Of a stretch of DNA of 64,000 nt, positions 38,701-50,700 are shown piece by piece. This stretch comes from Nymphaea colorata (lineage: Eukaryota; Streptophyta; Magnoliopsida; Nymphaeales; Nymphaeaceae). Below the pieces are notes generated by a model that worked only from the letters and a program-made list of their open reading frames with translations, did not search any database and had not been told where the DNA came from. Position numbers and translations under genes: made by a program. The stretch spans positions 15,503,354 through 15,567,353 of the forward strand of contig NC_045142.1 in the NCBI RefSeq assembly GCF_008831285.2, written 5' to 3'. Every line of letters begins with the position of its first letter. Within the stretch, counting starts at the first letter, position 1.

Positions 38701-41700
38701 AGGTACTGCTGAAGTTACATGGGTTAGACATTTGCTAGAAGACATTGGAGAAAAGATTAAAACATCAATGTTAATGTGCGATAATCAAAGCGCTATTAAC
38801 ATTGCCTTTAATCCCGTACAACATGGTCGAACAAAGCACATTGAGATTGATCAACACTTTGTTAGACAAAAGGTGGAAGACAAGGAGATTCAGCCTATTT
38901 ATGTTCGTACAGATGAACAAGTTGCAGACTTATTTACAAAAGGATTAACAAAGGAACGATTCTGGTTTCTAAAAGGCAAGTTGTATATGGTGCAAAACCA
39001 TGCACAACTTGAGGGAGGGTGTTAAAATATAAATCCTTCACCAGCACGTTGAAGAGGAGTCTCTTAAGATTCCACCTCCTTGTAAAATGTGTTAAGATAT
39101 TTAATGTCCTTGTAACATGTGAAGAGTCTCCTAGGATTCTATGTTGTAGTTAATATCAAGTCTCCTAGGATTCTATGTTGTAGTTAATATCCTTGTAATA
39201 TGTGAAGTCTCTTAGGTTTCTATGATGTAATTAATGTCCTTGGAGCTTGTGAAATCTCCTAGGATTCTACGATTTGAGACTCTTAGAATTCTGGAAATGG
39301 GATTATAAATAGAGGCCGTGCAAACCATTTTGGCTACGGCTTCTTCTCCTCAGTTTCTTCTTGTTTTCATTCTCTCTCTCCCTCTCTCTCTCTCTCTATC
39401 TCTATCTTCCTGCGTGAGTGCTGTTTTCTGGTTACAGATATTGGTGCTAGATTTCTATCACTAAGCTTGACCAATACAAGCAAGGAACCAAAATAAGGCC
39501 ACCTTGGAGCAAGTTGTTGGATCGTACACCAAGAAAGGACAGTGGAACATAAATTTTGACCAACTCAATAAAACCATGCATTTTTTCACCCTGATGGTTC
39601 CCAGATGAATACTTTTTCCTACCAGAAGCAATAGGCGGTTTACATTGTTTCCAGAAGAAACTAGTGTAATTCATCATCAGTTCATCTTCTATATCTGAAG
39701 GTAAATTTACCATAACTTTGTACAAGGAATGGCAACCAAATGGACGAGGAATTTATCAGAATTTTGTACAAGGAATGGCCACCTATGTCAACCGGGATTT
39801 ACCAGAAACTTGTACAAGGAAAAGGCAACCAATGTCAGTTTATCTTCTATATCTTATGCATGGTAAATATATGATCTAATAGAAGGATCCTACTAAAAAA
39901 ATAGATAAAAAAAACATATAGTCAACTTCCAACAAAGAACATGAGGAAATAATTGCATTTAAATGACCTGTAGCCCCATTAGAAGGAAACAATCAGCATA
40001 GTTGGCAAAGCCAATGAGTTCAACCCTGGAATTGCTTGAGCCAACCCAGAACAGCATGTCAGCGGGCAGCATTGCATTATTAATCCATCCATAATTGAAT
40101 CTCCAAAAGAATTGGTTTAGTATCATGCGATTTAAATTAAATATGATAAAAGCATCAAATTTTATCATTTATGCTACAAATTTCCAGTTCTTATAGGTCG
40201 TACTTTATAAGCCATCAGTCCTTGTGTTTCAGTTCCCAACTTCTTATGCTACAATCTTTAATTGTTACTTTAAAGTTACGTTCAACTTGTTCATGAACTT
40301 GTAACAAAATAACACTGAAACTTTGTATTCTGAGCCCGATGCATAGCCAAGCCAACTTACTGACCCATTAACTAAGAGATCAGCCAATCCAGGTTTGGTC
40401 CATGGGTTTGCCAACTATGCCAACCAGTCAGCAGCAATAAGGAAATGAACCATTTCTTGTATAGAGATAAAAAAGAACCTTTAGGCTGGAGAGAAACAGT
40501 GTGTCACTGAAAAGAATGTTGTTGCTTGTTGCTTGCTCACACATTGACAAAATAATTGTGTACAGAGAAAGATACACCTGTAACAATTGATGTTCAGGTC
40601 AGGTTGTTACAAAACAGAGCCACTTTTTGTTCTGGAAGCAACTTACCTGCAAAAGACCAGGCCTGTCCTTGCTCATACAGTCGAACAACATTTGGGCACA
40701 AAAATCACGAAAATCAGCATCCGAGCTGCATATATGGACACAAACAAATGCGAACTATGATCATCAATGAAGGCCAGATGGAATCTTAATAAGAGAAAGA
40801 ACTAAATGTTTCCTTTGTTCTTAACCTTGACCAATAGGTAGTACCATATTTATTTATGCATAAAGGACCTTCATTTCAAATTTCCAAAAATCAAGAAAAA
40901 ACATATTCAGAAACTGCAGAAGGTAGTTCCATGGGTTCCAGATCCCTCTCTCTCTCTCCCCCCCCCCCCACCCCCTCCCCCAACTCTTCACTCTTCCTTC
41001 CTCTTTCTCATGGCATGTTATATTTAGTTTATATGATCTTAGTGTTGAAGACTATATCTAAATGCCACTGGCATGTGCTTATTGTGTTTGTGTGACGGAG
41101 ATGCATTGAGCTTCTTCATCAATCCAGAGAGACACAAAGAAGCATCATCCATCTTTCGATGTGCAGCTGAGTGCCCCGGCCTTCCATTTCATCCCTAGCA
41201 GGAACTGCTTCTTCAAGAAGCTACACAAAATTTTTAGTACAAGAATCATGATGAAGGAATTACAGAATACATGCCTGCTTGTCCACAAGTTGTCACAGCA
41301 AAATCGTGAAAAAGCAATTAGGCTTGGATTAGCAGAAAAAGTGCTAACCAATTGATCGACTTTAAATACTCCAGGTTGACCATTATCACCCTTACTTCTG
41401 GGAGCATTGATGCTGTGTATATCAAAAACCTGCTAAGGAATAGAGTCAGTACGTCCCAGACTTTGACAAAATGATAAGGTCTAAGCACAAACCTTGTACA
41501 TCACTCTGGACAGCAAAGACTGACATCCAATAGGATCATCTACATATGAACAAGCTCCAACTTTTCGTTTAACATAGATTGTTTGACCACTAAAGGGATT
41601 AATCCTGCCTCCAGCATCCAACCACTGTTTGTCTTTCAAGAACACAAACATAATAACATTAAAAGAAAATTGAAACAAAAAAAGGAGGAAAAGGGAGGAA

Positions 41701-44700
41701 AAAGGAAAAGAAATGCATCAACTACCATCAGGCAGAAGATTAATTTCTTGGGGCCAATAACGTGGTCCACAAACATGAACAGATTTTAGCTGCAAAAGAA
41801 ACAGAGCACAATTAATCAATCATTCAAGAATATGCATTTTCTACTCCAGTTTACTGTCATCGAATACAAGCCCAAGAAACAGGGTTACAGTAAGACAGAA
41901 ATTTATTAAATATGGCAAATTCTGTATCATCAAGACATCAGTTACCAAAATCCAGGCCAATAATCAGAAATGTGAAAATGAAATGGACATACAAGAGAAT
42001 GCTCAGGGAGAATGCAGGGGGTGACTTCACAGAAGGTTGTCTCTGTATGGTATTCTGCCTCCCTGATAGTGACTTCGAGTGGAGTGTACACTGATAGACC
42101 TGTGTCAACATCTATTGTCTGCACACAACGGGCTTCTGTTGCTAGGACATACAAATGTCTGAATGCCTATAGAAATCCAATTCATCCAAAAGATGAGAAC
42201 AGATAATAACCTTAAATCAATTAGTATTAGGCAAGCAGTTCAACTTACCTGAAGGTGACAGCGGTTGTCATGGGGACCAACAGGTAAACGTGGATAAAGA
42301 GCAATCAGCAATGCAGCAATACTAGTGTTTCCAGTAGAAAAAGTGTGCATTCCCCCACCAAGGAACAAGAATCCAATGGCTAAACTTACCTGAAAAGGAG
42401 GAAAGCATGAAGACACGACAGATTTTACAGTCATGACAAGGCTTGGAAAATATTTTGGAACTGTTGAATAACATTTATGTTAGGTGGTGTTTTCAATATT
42501 TAATAGTTTTAGGAACAGCTCTTTATTAATAATTGTTTTAGTCTTGGACCTCTTGGACTTATTTTATAATTTGCTAGTTTCACCATAATTCTCTTTTAGC
42601 AAGAGACTAGGGCAGATTAACGAGTATCATATTAGTTTTTCTCTCCCACAAAAAACCAGTCATAACATGGTATTAGAGCACAGGAGACTTTTTCATCGCC
42701 GTCAGTGACTACAACAGCCTCTCCATCATTGCCAGTGACTCTTTGCTAAGTTCCGGCGTCTCTCTTCTTTTCTCTCCTCTCTTCTCTCCTCTCTTCCCCA
42801 CCCGGCCTTTTCTATCGTGGCCTCCTGCTCATCATGGGAGCAGCAGTAAGCGTTTAGAGGAGTCTGATCACGTCGAAGTGGAATACGTTATCAGACCCTC
42901 AAGTGGTGGCATGATATGGATGTTAGGTCTGATATATGTAATCAGACTGTCGTGAACAGCATGCAGAGTTAAACGGAGCATGAAAAGTGACCAAAGATGA
43001 CAAGTTTTCTGTCTATCGTGGACCAACCTTCTACCCTATGTCACACGGGTACTCCTCCAAAGGAGGAGTGCACCCGTATGGTACCGGTACGACACCGGTA
43101 CCGGTACGGATACGGGGTTGGGTACGCCGTAGGTGCGGATTGACCGTACCGGATACGGTCAACGCACCGGAGGTCAATTTTAACCTTTTTTGGACACGGT
43201 CAACTTTGACCGAGTCCAAATGTGTCTTTTTTAAATTTTAAAGATTTTTAGATTTTATCGTTTAAAACCATTTTTACGTTAAAAAAAATGAAAGCTCGAA
43301 ACCCTTAAAACATGTTTTCGTTTTAAGGGTTTCGTTCTCCTCTCAACGTGCGATGGCCGGCGACAGGCAGGGGCGGCGACCGGCGACAGGCAGGGGCGGC
43401 GAACGGCGACGGCGATCAGCGACGGCAGGAGGCGAACGGCGGCGGTATATTTTTGTTTTTATCATTTTTTAGTTCATTTTCATCGGCCATCAACGCGAGA
43501 GATGGATGGCATAACGATGACGATCAATGAGAATAGTTGCATGTTAATTTATTTATGTAGATGCGTATTATGTTCTTCTTGTCTTGTAGAAAGCTAGAGC
43601 AAAGCAAGTAAGCAACATGGTGGACGTTGTCAAACGATTCCAGCTCGTTTAGGACTCATCAGAAAACAAGGGACAGTAAGCTCTGGCCGGTTGCCCATGT
43701 TCTATATCAGGTCGTATCAACCATAAACTATTAATCATATAATTGAGCGCAATGGCTATCCTGCGTCAGTTTGTAGTCTTGTAAAAAAAGTATGAAGCAG
43801 GCCATAGGAGAGGTTAGCACTTGCTAGACAGAACAGGTTTGAAAAGGTTGCCATATATCGATTGACCTATTAGTTCCCATAATGGTTGCCGCCGCCGGTT
43901 TAAAAAGTCAGGATGCATGAAAGACAAAAAAGAAACACGAACCCTGACTCACCGCAACGGCAGGTGGTTTGTGTAGGGAACAAACCAAGCTAAATTTTTA
44001 TTATAACTTGGCCTACCATGTGGTTATAAAATTTATGTCAGTGTCAAGTTGATCAGGAAAATAGTCATAGGCTCCACTGTTAGAAAGTGTCACTTATATG
44101 CAAACTTTTTAGATAAAATATATTACTGTATCTACTTACATTGGTGATCGTTAATTTTCTTTAATATATGTCCAAATATGTTATTCTGTTTGAAATTTTT
44201 TGACATATATACATGTGTGTGTACGGCCGTACCCCCGTACCCAAGTTTTTTAAAAATGGTCCGTACCCGGACCCGCACCGGCACCCGTACCCGTACCTAT
44301 GTGACATAGCTAGTTCTACCATATAAATTGGTATTTTTTTTAATCAGCAGGAAGTTCTTAATTATTTGCTGCTGCATGGTTCTTTTCAATCCATGGGAAG
44401 TACCAATTTACTGCTGCATCTTCTAGTAGTCTATGTAGTTCTGTTTTATGAATTTCACGAGGAACCTTGGACAGCAGCCTAATATGGCTGACAACACTAA
44501 GATTGAGTCCCATAATGAATACAAAGTTGTTGAGAACCCCTTCTTTTATGGTTATACTCTGAAATTAGATGGTCACAACTATGAAATTGGTTGTACATGT
44601 TCATGATATCTGTGTTAGGACATCGAAAGGGCCATGTCATTGAAGAAGATGAACCAATTGTTAAAACAGGGAAGTATATCACATAGAAAGAAGATAATAG

Positions 44701-47700
44701 TGTAAGATTTTGATATCTAATACCAAACCACCAAATGAAGTTAAATGCAAGAGGAGGAAGAGAGAAGTGGGCTGCACGTCCAAGCAAGAGAGAGATGAAA
44801 GAGAGCAGCAACAAATGACGTCTGCCTCTTGTTATCATTATATACTAATCACGATTTAGGGTACATCATAAAATACACAAAATGACATTAAGATTTACAA
44901 GTATGCCACCGCCCATGATGTGTTGGGCATGTGGATCAAATGGGTCGGGTCTGGGTGACCCGATCCATATTGTACAAACATAACAACCCCCCTCAAGTTG
45001 TTCCTGGGGTTTGATCATGCACAACTTGTTCTTCAATTCCCAGAAATGGTGCCCTGTGAGTCCCTTGGTAAAAAGATCAGCCACTTATTCAGACGTGGAT
45101 ATATAAGTGGGAACAATCTCGTCTTCCGCAACCTTTTGACGAATGAAGTGTTGATCAATCTCTATATGCTTAGTGCAATTCTGTAGAACAGGATTGAAGG
45201 CAATCTTGATCGCACTTTGATTGTCACAAAATAGAAATGACTGAGCAATGGGAAGAGAGTTCCCCAAGCAGATGACGTAACCATGAAGCTTCAGCTGTGC
45301 CTGCAGCCATTGCCCTATATTCTGCCTCAGTGCTAGATTTAGCAACTGCATGTTGTTTCCTACTACTCCAACAAATAAGATTGGAATCAAGGAAGAGACA
45401 ATAACCAGAAACTGATCGTCTATCGTCTAGATCACCTGCCCAATCTGCATCAGTATAAATGGAAATGTTGTGATCATGCAAAACAGTTGACTGTCTTGTG
45501 TAGATGAGTTCATCCTCAAGAGTAGCCTTAAGATAACGCAAAATACGTTTGGTAGCATCCATATGCCCTTCTGTGGGAGCGTGCATAAACTGAGAGACTT
45601 GATTCACAGCATATACTATGTCTAGGCGTGTAAAAGTGAGATATTGCAACATGTCAACTATAATCCGATAGAAACTAGGATTTGGGTAGGCATCACTCCC
45701 ATCAAAGGCATTTAATTTTGTGTTGAGAACACTAGGTGTATTTATGGGCTTGCAATTTGTCATACATGCCCTATCCAAAATATCAAGAGTGTATTTATGC
45801 TGTGTAAGAGTTAATTTTCTATCAAGCTCAACACCCAAGAAATACCGCAGTGCGGCGAGATCCTTCATCTTGAATTCTTATTGCAATACCTCCTTAACAT
45901 GGGATATATGACATGAAGAGCTTCCAGTAAGAATTATGTCATCTACATATATGAGTAGCCAAGTGGTAACTTCACCCGAGTGATAGACGAATAAGGAATG
46001 ATCAAGTAAACTTCTGAGGAAACCAGCCTACTGTATATGGAGGGAAAATCTATCGAACCATGAAAGAGATGCTTGCTTAAGCCCATACAACGATTTTTGT
46101 AATTTGCACACCCATTTGGTTGGATCAGTGGTAGCATATCCTAGAGGATGTTCCATGTAAACTTCTTCCTTTAGAAAGCCATGAAGAAAAACATTTTCAA
46201 CATCCAACTGATATAAATTCCAACCATACGAGACGGCAAGAGAGATCATAACTTGAATCGTTCCCATCTTAATGACTGGACTGAAAGTCTCATCATAATC
46301 TTCCCCGTACTATTGAGTGAAACCTCTAGCCACGAGTTGAGCCTTATATCTATCAATGCTTCCATCAAGTTCATACTTGAGTTTGTAAATCCATTTTGAG
46401 CCCACTACATTCTTAACATTTGGACGAGGAACAACCTCCCATGTTTGACATTCATTTAAGGCAGTCATTTCTTCATTCATCTTTTGCACGTTTGGTCATA
46501 GCATTTTGTGCTCCATCTTTTTGTTCAATTCTGTCATGAAGAGCTGAAAATCCAAAGAGAAATCATCATAACCTGCTCATCTATCAATAGGGTGCCGCAC
46601 ACGTTCTGATCTACGTGGACAAGTAGTGGCAGTTTCTGGATCAGCTGGAACTGATCATCGATTATACACCACTCCTGAAAACCGATTAGGTGAAGTGATG
46701 CTCATGCTGTTAGTCTGAGTAGATGAAGGTATGTTGTCCATCTGAGTGTTTGTGACTGTCTCAATATTACTAGAGTATTTGTTTTGGACCAAGGCGTGGA
46801 ATTGGATGAACAAGCGGAAATCTTTTGATTTGCTTTTCATGAAGTGAATCCAAGTGTAATGAGAATAAGAATCAATGAAAACAACATAATATTTACTCCC
46901 AGAAGAAGAAGAAATAGGAGCAGGCCCCCAAACATCAAAATAAATGGTGTCAAATAACTTCGAAGCTCGCTTATTTATTGATTGAAAAGGAAGAGCATGA
47001 CTCTTACAAATATGACAACTTGAGCACATGCTAGACTCACTAACAGGACTTAGACTGGACTTTTGTAATAGTCCGTCTGCAACAAGACTTTGAATGAAAG
47101 ACCGACTACAATGTGCTAAACGACCGTGCCATTATGTATAACATGTTTTTTTATAAAAAACATACTTTTTATTTTTTTGATTTTTTCTCTATTTTTGTGG
47201 TTTTTTCATTTTTTAATTAAAAAATATGTTTACAATACATGTATGATACATTATGATACTTTACGATACAACGTATCCGGCCGGACCGGTACGACTTATG
47301 ATATGCTTTTTTACAACATTGGTCCCAACAAAAAGAAATCGGCTGCAAAGGGCTAGTTTGCAGTTCCCCAGTAATATTTATCTAAACCAACTCGAGAGCC
47401 ATACAGCTTCTTGGCATTCCAACACACCCCCCCCCCCCAACCCTTGAGCTATGTCTGTCCATAGACTCCATAAACAATTTGATCCTTAGGTAGGCTCATA
47501 ATTAGACACATATTATGAGATGGTGCAGCTGGAGGCTTGATGATGACATGCAATGCTTGATCGGCTTTAATTTCTGAATCATATTCTTTTCTGTTATTGC
47601 TCAAACCAATGTAGAAACTCTCATTTTATAAGGTTAATAGAAGAGTGATTTGATTTGTTCTTTCAGTGATAACAAGCATACATGTTCCTTCAGCTGAAAA

Positions 47701-50700
47701 AAATATGCTGAATTTTTAGGTTCAACACACAAGATTTTATATACATAATATTGTAGGTGTGCTCTTCATGGCTAAACTATGAAATCCAAGATAAAATCAT
47801 ATTTTTTGGGCATATAAGATGAGTTTTACAAACTAAAAAATTTTAAGTGTTGATAATCAACTTCTATAAGATCTTAGTTGCATGCTTGGAAAATGATATT
47901 TTTATCTGGATTTACAATGTTGTGGTTATGATTATCAGATCCATAGGGTTGATTTTACAAGAAAAAGTGTAAAATATATACAAATTAATGTGACAGGTCT
48001 ATCCAATCAAAAAAGGCAACTAAACTACTAGTTCTGATTTTTCATAGGAAGCTAGAAAAAGAACATGCTGGAGCTAGCGGAAAGTGGAATATCAAGAAAT
48101 TCAAGCACATTAAATTTTGATTAAAAGTATCCAGAGACAAACTTACTGCCATTTGAAACCCATAATTCATTTGTCCATCGACAGTTCGACCACGCAGGAA
48201 TTTCAATAGCCTGAATGTTTGCAAATGTCCAGAGCCAGCCATAACCTTTGGCAAAAGAGAATATATAAATGCCATGGTGGACAAATAAAAAAAAAATAAG
48301 GTAGCACAATGTTAAAACTAGAAGCTGGACTGACAAACACATGCAGAAAATGTGCAAGATATGCAGATTTATGAAAATAAAATTTATGAAAAGATGAACT
48401 GAGAAATCGGTGAAAAAGCATTGTCCTTCCAACTACAGCATAAGTTCCGGTTCAACGGGATCTGCAAAATATACTTGGTGCATTGGGAAACAAGATTCCT
48501 TAAAAAAATGTCATTCTAAAAGTTATCCCTTTGATTTGGCTTAACCTTTGCCATCAAATGGCAACCATGTTCGCAGACAAAAGGAATCTCATTTTTTAAT
48601 GCTTCCATTTCTAAGCACCTATTTCTTTCCAGTGATAATGACAGCAGAATAATCCAATCTCCCACCATCAAGAGAAGCTCTAAGATAACTGCATCAGACA
48701 CAGCTTAAAAAATGCAACTTCTTAATCACCCTGAATACACCAAGTACCAGAAATTTGATTTTAATTTACCTTGTAGGTATGCTTTTCATAGCAAAGAAGC
48801 TAGCCAACTCTGAACACTTTCCAGCACTGTTAAGATGCTATCCATGTAGGCGATGTTAGTCTTCCAGTTAGTTGATCCTGTCATCTTAATTAGTATGGTT
48901 GTCCTTCATAACCTTAGGTTTCTTTCTAACTAGCCACAGGATATCCCCTCTCTCCCAACCCACACCCTAAAGAGTTAGGAAGCCCAAGAGATATACATGT
49001 TGGAGACCAGGATGACAGAGCAAACAAGATTCGAGTCATTTGACTAGTACAATAGTTCTTCACTTTCCAATGGCAGTAAAAATAAATTTCCTATGAATCA
49101 AAAGTGACAGGCTATTCAATAATGGGTAAGGAAAACAACATAGCATTGGTAGGCAGTGATAAAGCAAAAAGCTTTATCAACACTGAATAGGGGTTTCAAA
49201 TTTTGAGCTTACACACCATTTTTTTAAATTCAAATTGAATCAAAACAAATAAATATTTAAACAACTCTTTATGAACTATGCTGACACATCCTAGTAAGAG
49301 ATGAAGAATCATTGATGTGTCAAACATAAACACCATGATATGTGCAACTAATCAGTAAACAAACGCAAACCAAGTGGGAAATTTTGCTACAGAAGAGAAG
49401 TGCTGCAGACCACAGAAAGAGAGAGCACAATAATATGAAGGCAAGTCTCTAGTGTTCCACGATCCACATGTTGCACAAGTCCCGTAGGATAGATATTTTT
49501 ATTTGACCCAGACAGTGGCTTAATCTGTAGAACATGCATAAAGTTAACCTTGTGGTGTTACTGTAGCAACATAATAAAGGTAAATAAAGCCACAAATGGT
49601 TGCTGATAACATAACCTCATACAGAAGGTAGATAGCATGGTCATACAAGAGTTCTTGCGCTTCTGCATTTCTTGAGCCAGCATACTTCAACCCTGCATAC
49701 AATAGGACATATGTGCTGAAGTGAACAGAACAGGTGAAAACTTGAACCGTAAATTAAAGTAAATAGTTCCAGCCATCCACTTAAATTAAACATAGAAGAA
49801 AAATGACTAGTTTTACATGAGAGGGAAGAAAAACAGGCAGTCCACTTTTAATATGGGCACATTAAACCAAGATGATCATTAAACCAAGATGATCACAAAT
49901 ATAAAATACATGGTTCAATACATTAAGTCACCTTCTCTCATATCCAAATTAGGCAACAATTTATTCCAATAAATTATATGAGACCATTTGTGATTCACAT
50001 GATTTCGATTTTCGCAAGAGGAATGAAAATAATGTTTTTAATTCAACTTATATGCAGAGGGTAAGCTAGCAAATTTTCAAGATGTACATGCTTACATGCA
50101 GATGCTCTCATGCATACATACAATGTGCAACAACATGATGAATTCATAGACCTAAGGTCCTGATCATATAAGGCTACAGCAAGTCTCTGGAAGTCGCAGA
50201 AGTTGAGAACCTCAACATTTTCAACTTGGACTGTTCTAATAAAATAAGAACATATGAGTTGCAAAAATCAAGCATGTAAGTGCAACATGAGAATCTGCCT
50301 TCAAGAAAATAAATTCTGAAGAATGCTGAAAGAGTCCAATTCTGAGTTAATCTTGTTTTTGTTAAAGAGAGAGAGAGAAATCATCAAAGAACAAGAAAAA
50401 TAGTTAATCAACGTATTCACATGCAACGTGCAAATATACATGATATAAAAGAAAAGTAATAGCTTTATGCTTATGATCTACCCCTATGTCAAACAAGAAG
50501 ATGAAACATTTAGCATGCCACAAAATAATTTCATAACATGCAAGACCAACTTTAAGGGTCACTTTCATGATTTAACATTACAAATTAATATTCTGTGCCA
50601 TGCATCAAAGGGGAGGTGATAAGATTAGAAAGAATAATCTTTGATTAACCTCGAAATCTGCCCTAACTCCTCTTTATATAGACTAGAGGAGAGAGAGAAG

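Larger units (their letters stand above)
34043..39460 (+). mobile_element. Copia-3: young full-length Ty1/copia element, coding region broken
   Basis: Two 441-base LTRs (34043-34483, 39020-39460) differ at only two positions by eye. The target duplication is CTAAG (34038-34042 and 39461-39465). Primer site TGGTATCAGAGCG follows the left LTR, and purine tract TTGAGGGAGGG precedes the right. Each LTR has ATTATAAATAGAGG, a good TATA box. It lies in the last APC1 intron, opposite to APC1. Confidence 0.95.
29788..40478 (-). other. APC1: APC1 last intron, 10.7 kb, hosting Copia-2 and Copia-3
   Basis: Donor GTTCTT after SSLK and acceptor TTTGTGCAG. Both resident retrotransposons are oriented opposite to APC1 and separated by only about 94 bases. 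Removing both would leave an intron of roughly 1.9 kb. No APC1-like exon is visible inside. Confidence 0.88.
42462..44700 (+). mobile_element. Copia-5: 5' part of a Ty1/copia element
   Basis: A left LTR, primer site TGGTATTAGAGC, leader and gag start are present; the coding region stops at 44700 where the Copia-4 LTR begins. No right LTR or pol was found in the window. The leader is interrupted by the DNA element at 43036-44313. Confidence 0.8.
44701..47134 (-). mobile_element. Copia-4: 3' part of a Ty1/copia element
   Basis: Contains a 3' LTR, RNase H, reverse transcriptase and part of integrase on the minus strand; cut at its 5' side just after [14 protein letters not shown]. No left LTR, gag or protease is present, and no target duplication is visible. 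The adjacent, oppositely oriented Copia-5 fragment suggests a deletion or recombination that joined two broken elements. Confidence 0.82.
42390..48146 (-). other. APC1: APC1 5.8-kb intron hosting Copia-5 and Copia-4
   Basis: Runs from donor GTAAGT after GFQMA to acceptor TTTTCAG. It is almost filled by two truncated, oppositely oriented copia elements and a nested DNA element. Bases 47135-48146 are AT-rich with a 13-base C run near 47427 and no recognised gene. Confidence 0.85.

Noticed and set aside
39959-40168. Minus-strand frame with [20 protein letters not shown], faintly like copia RNase H
   Set aside because: Isolated and without flanking copia motifs; it lies in the APC1 last intron and is most likely chance.
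40940-40985. CT/C-rich tract considered as a regulatory site
   Set aside because: A simple-sequence tract inside the GC-AG intron, with nothing more to support a function.
41145-41274. Continuation of the APC1 frame past CCDNLWTS, and a second readable frame ([16 protein letters not shown])
   Set aside because: Neither resembles APC1, and the true downstream exon at 40647-40725 fits in phase; this stretch is intron.
48042-48147. Reading through the APC1 exon past GFQMA into [11 protein letters not shown]
   Set aside because: A strong donor (GTAAGT) follows GFQMA, and the family sequence continues in the exon at 42389. The shared VSL start arises because both read through the same donor-like word.
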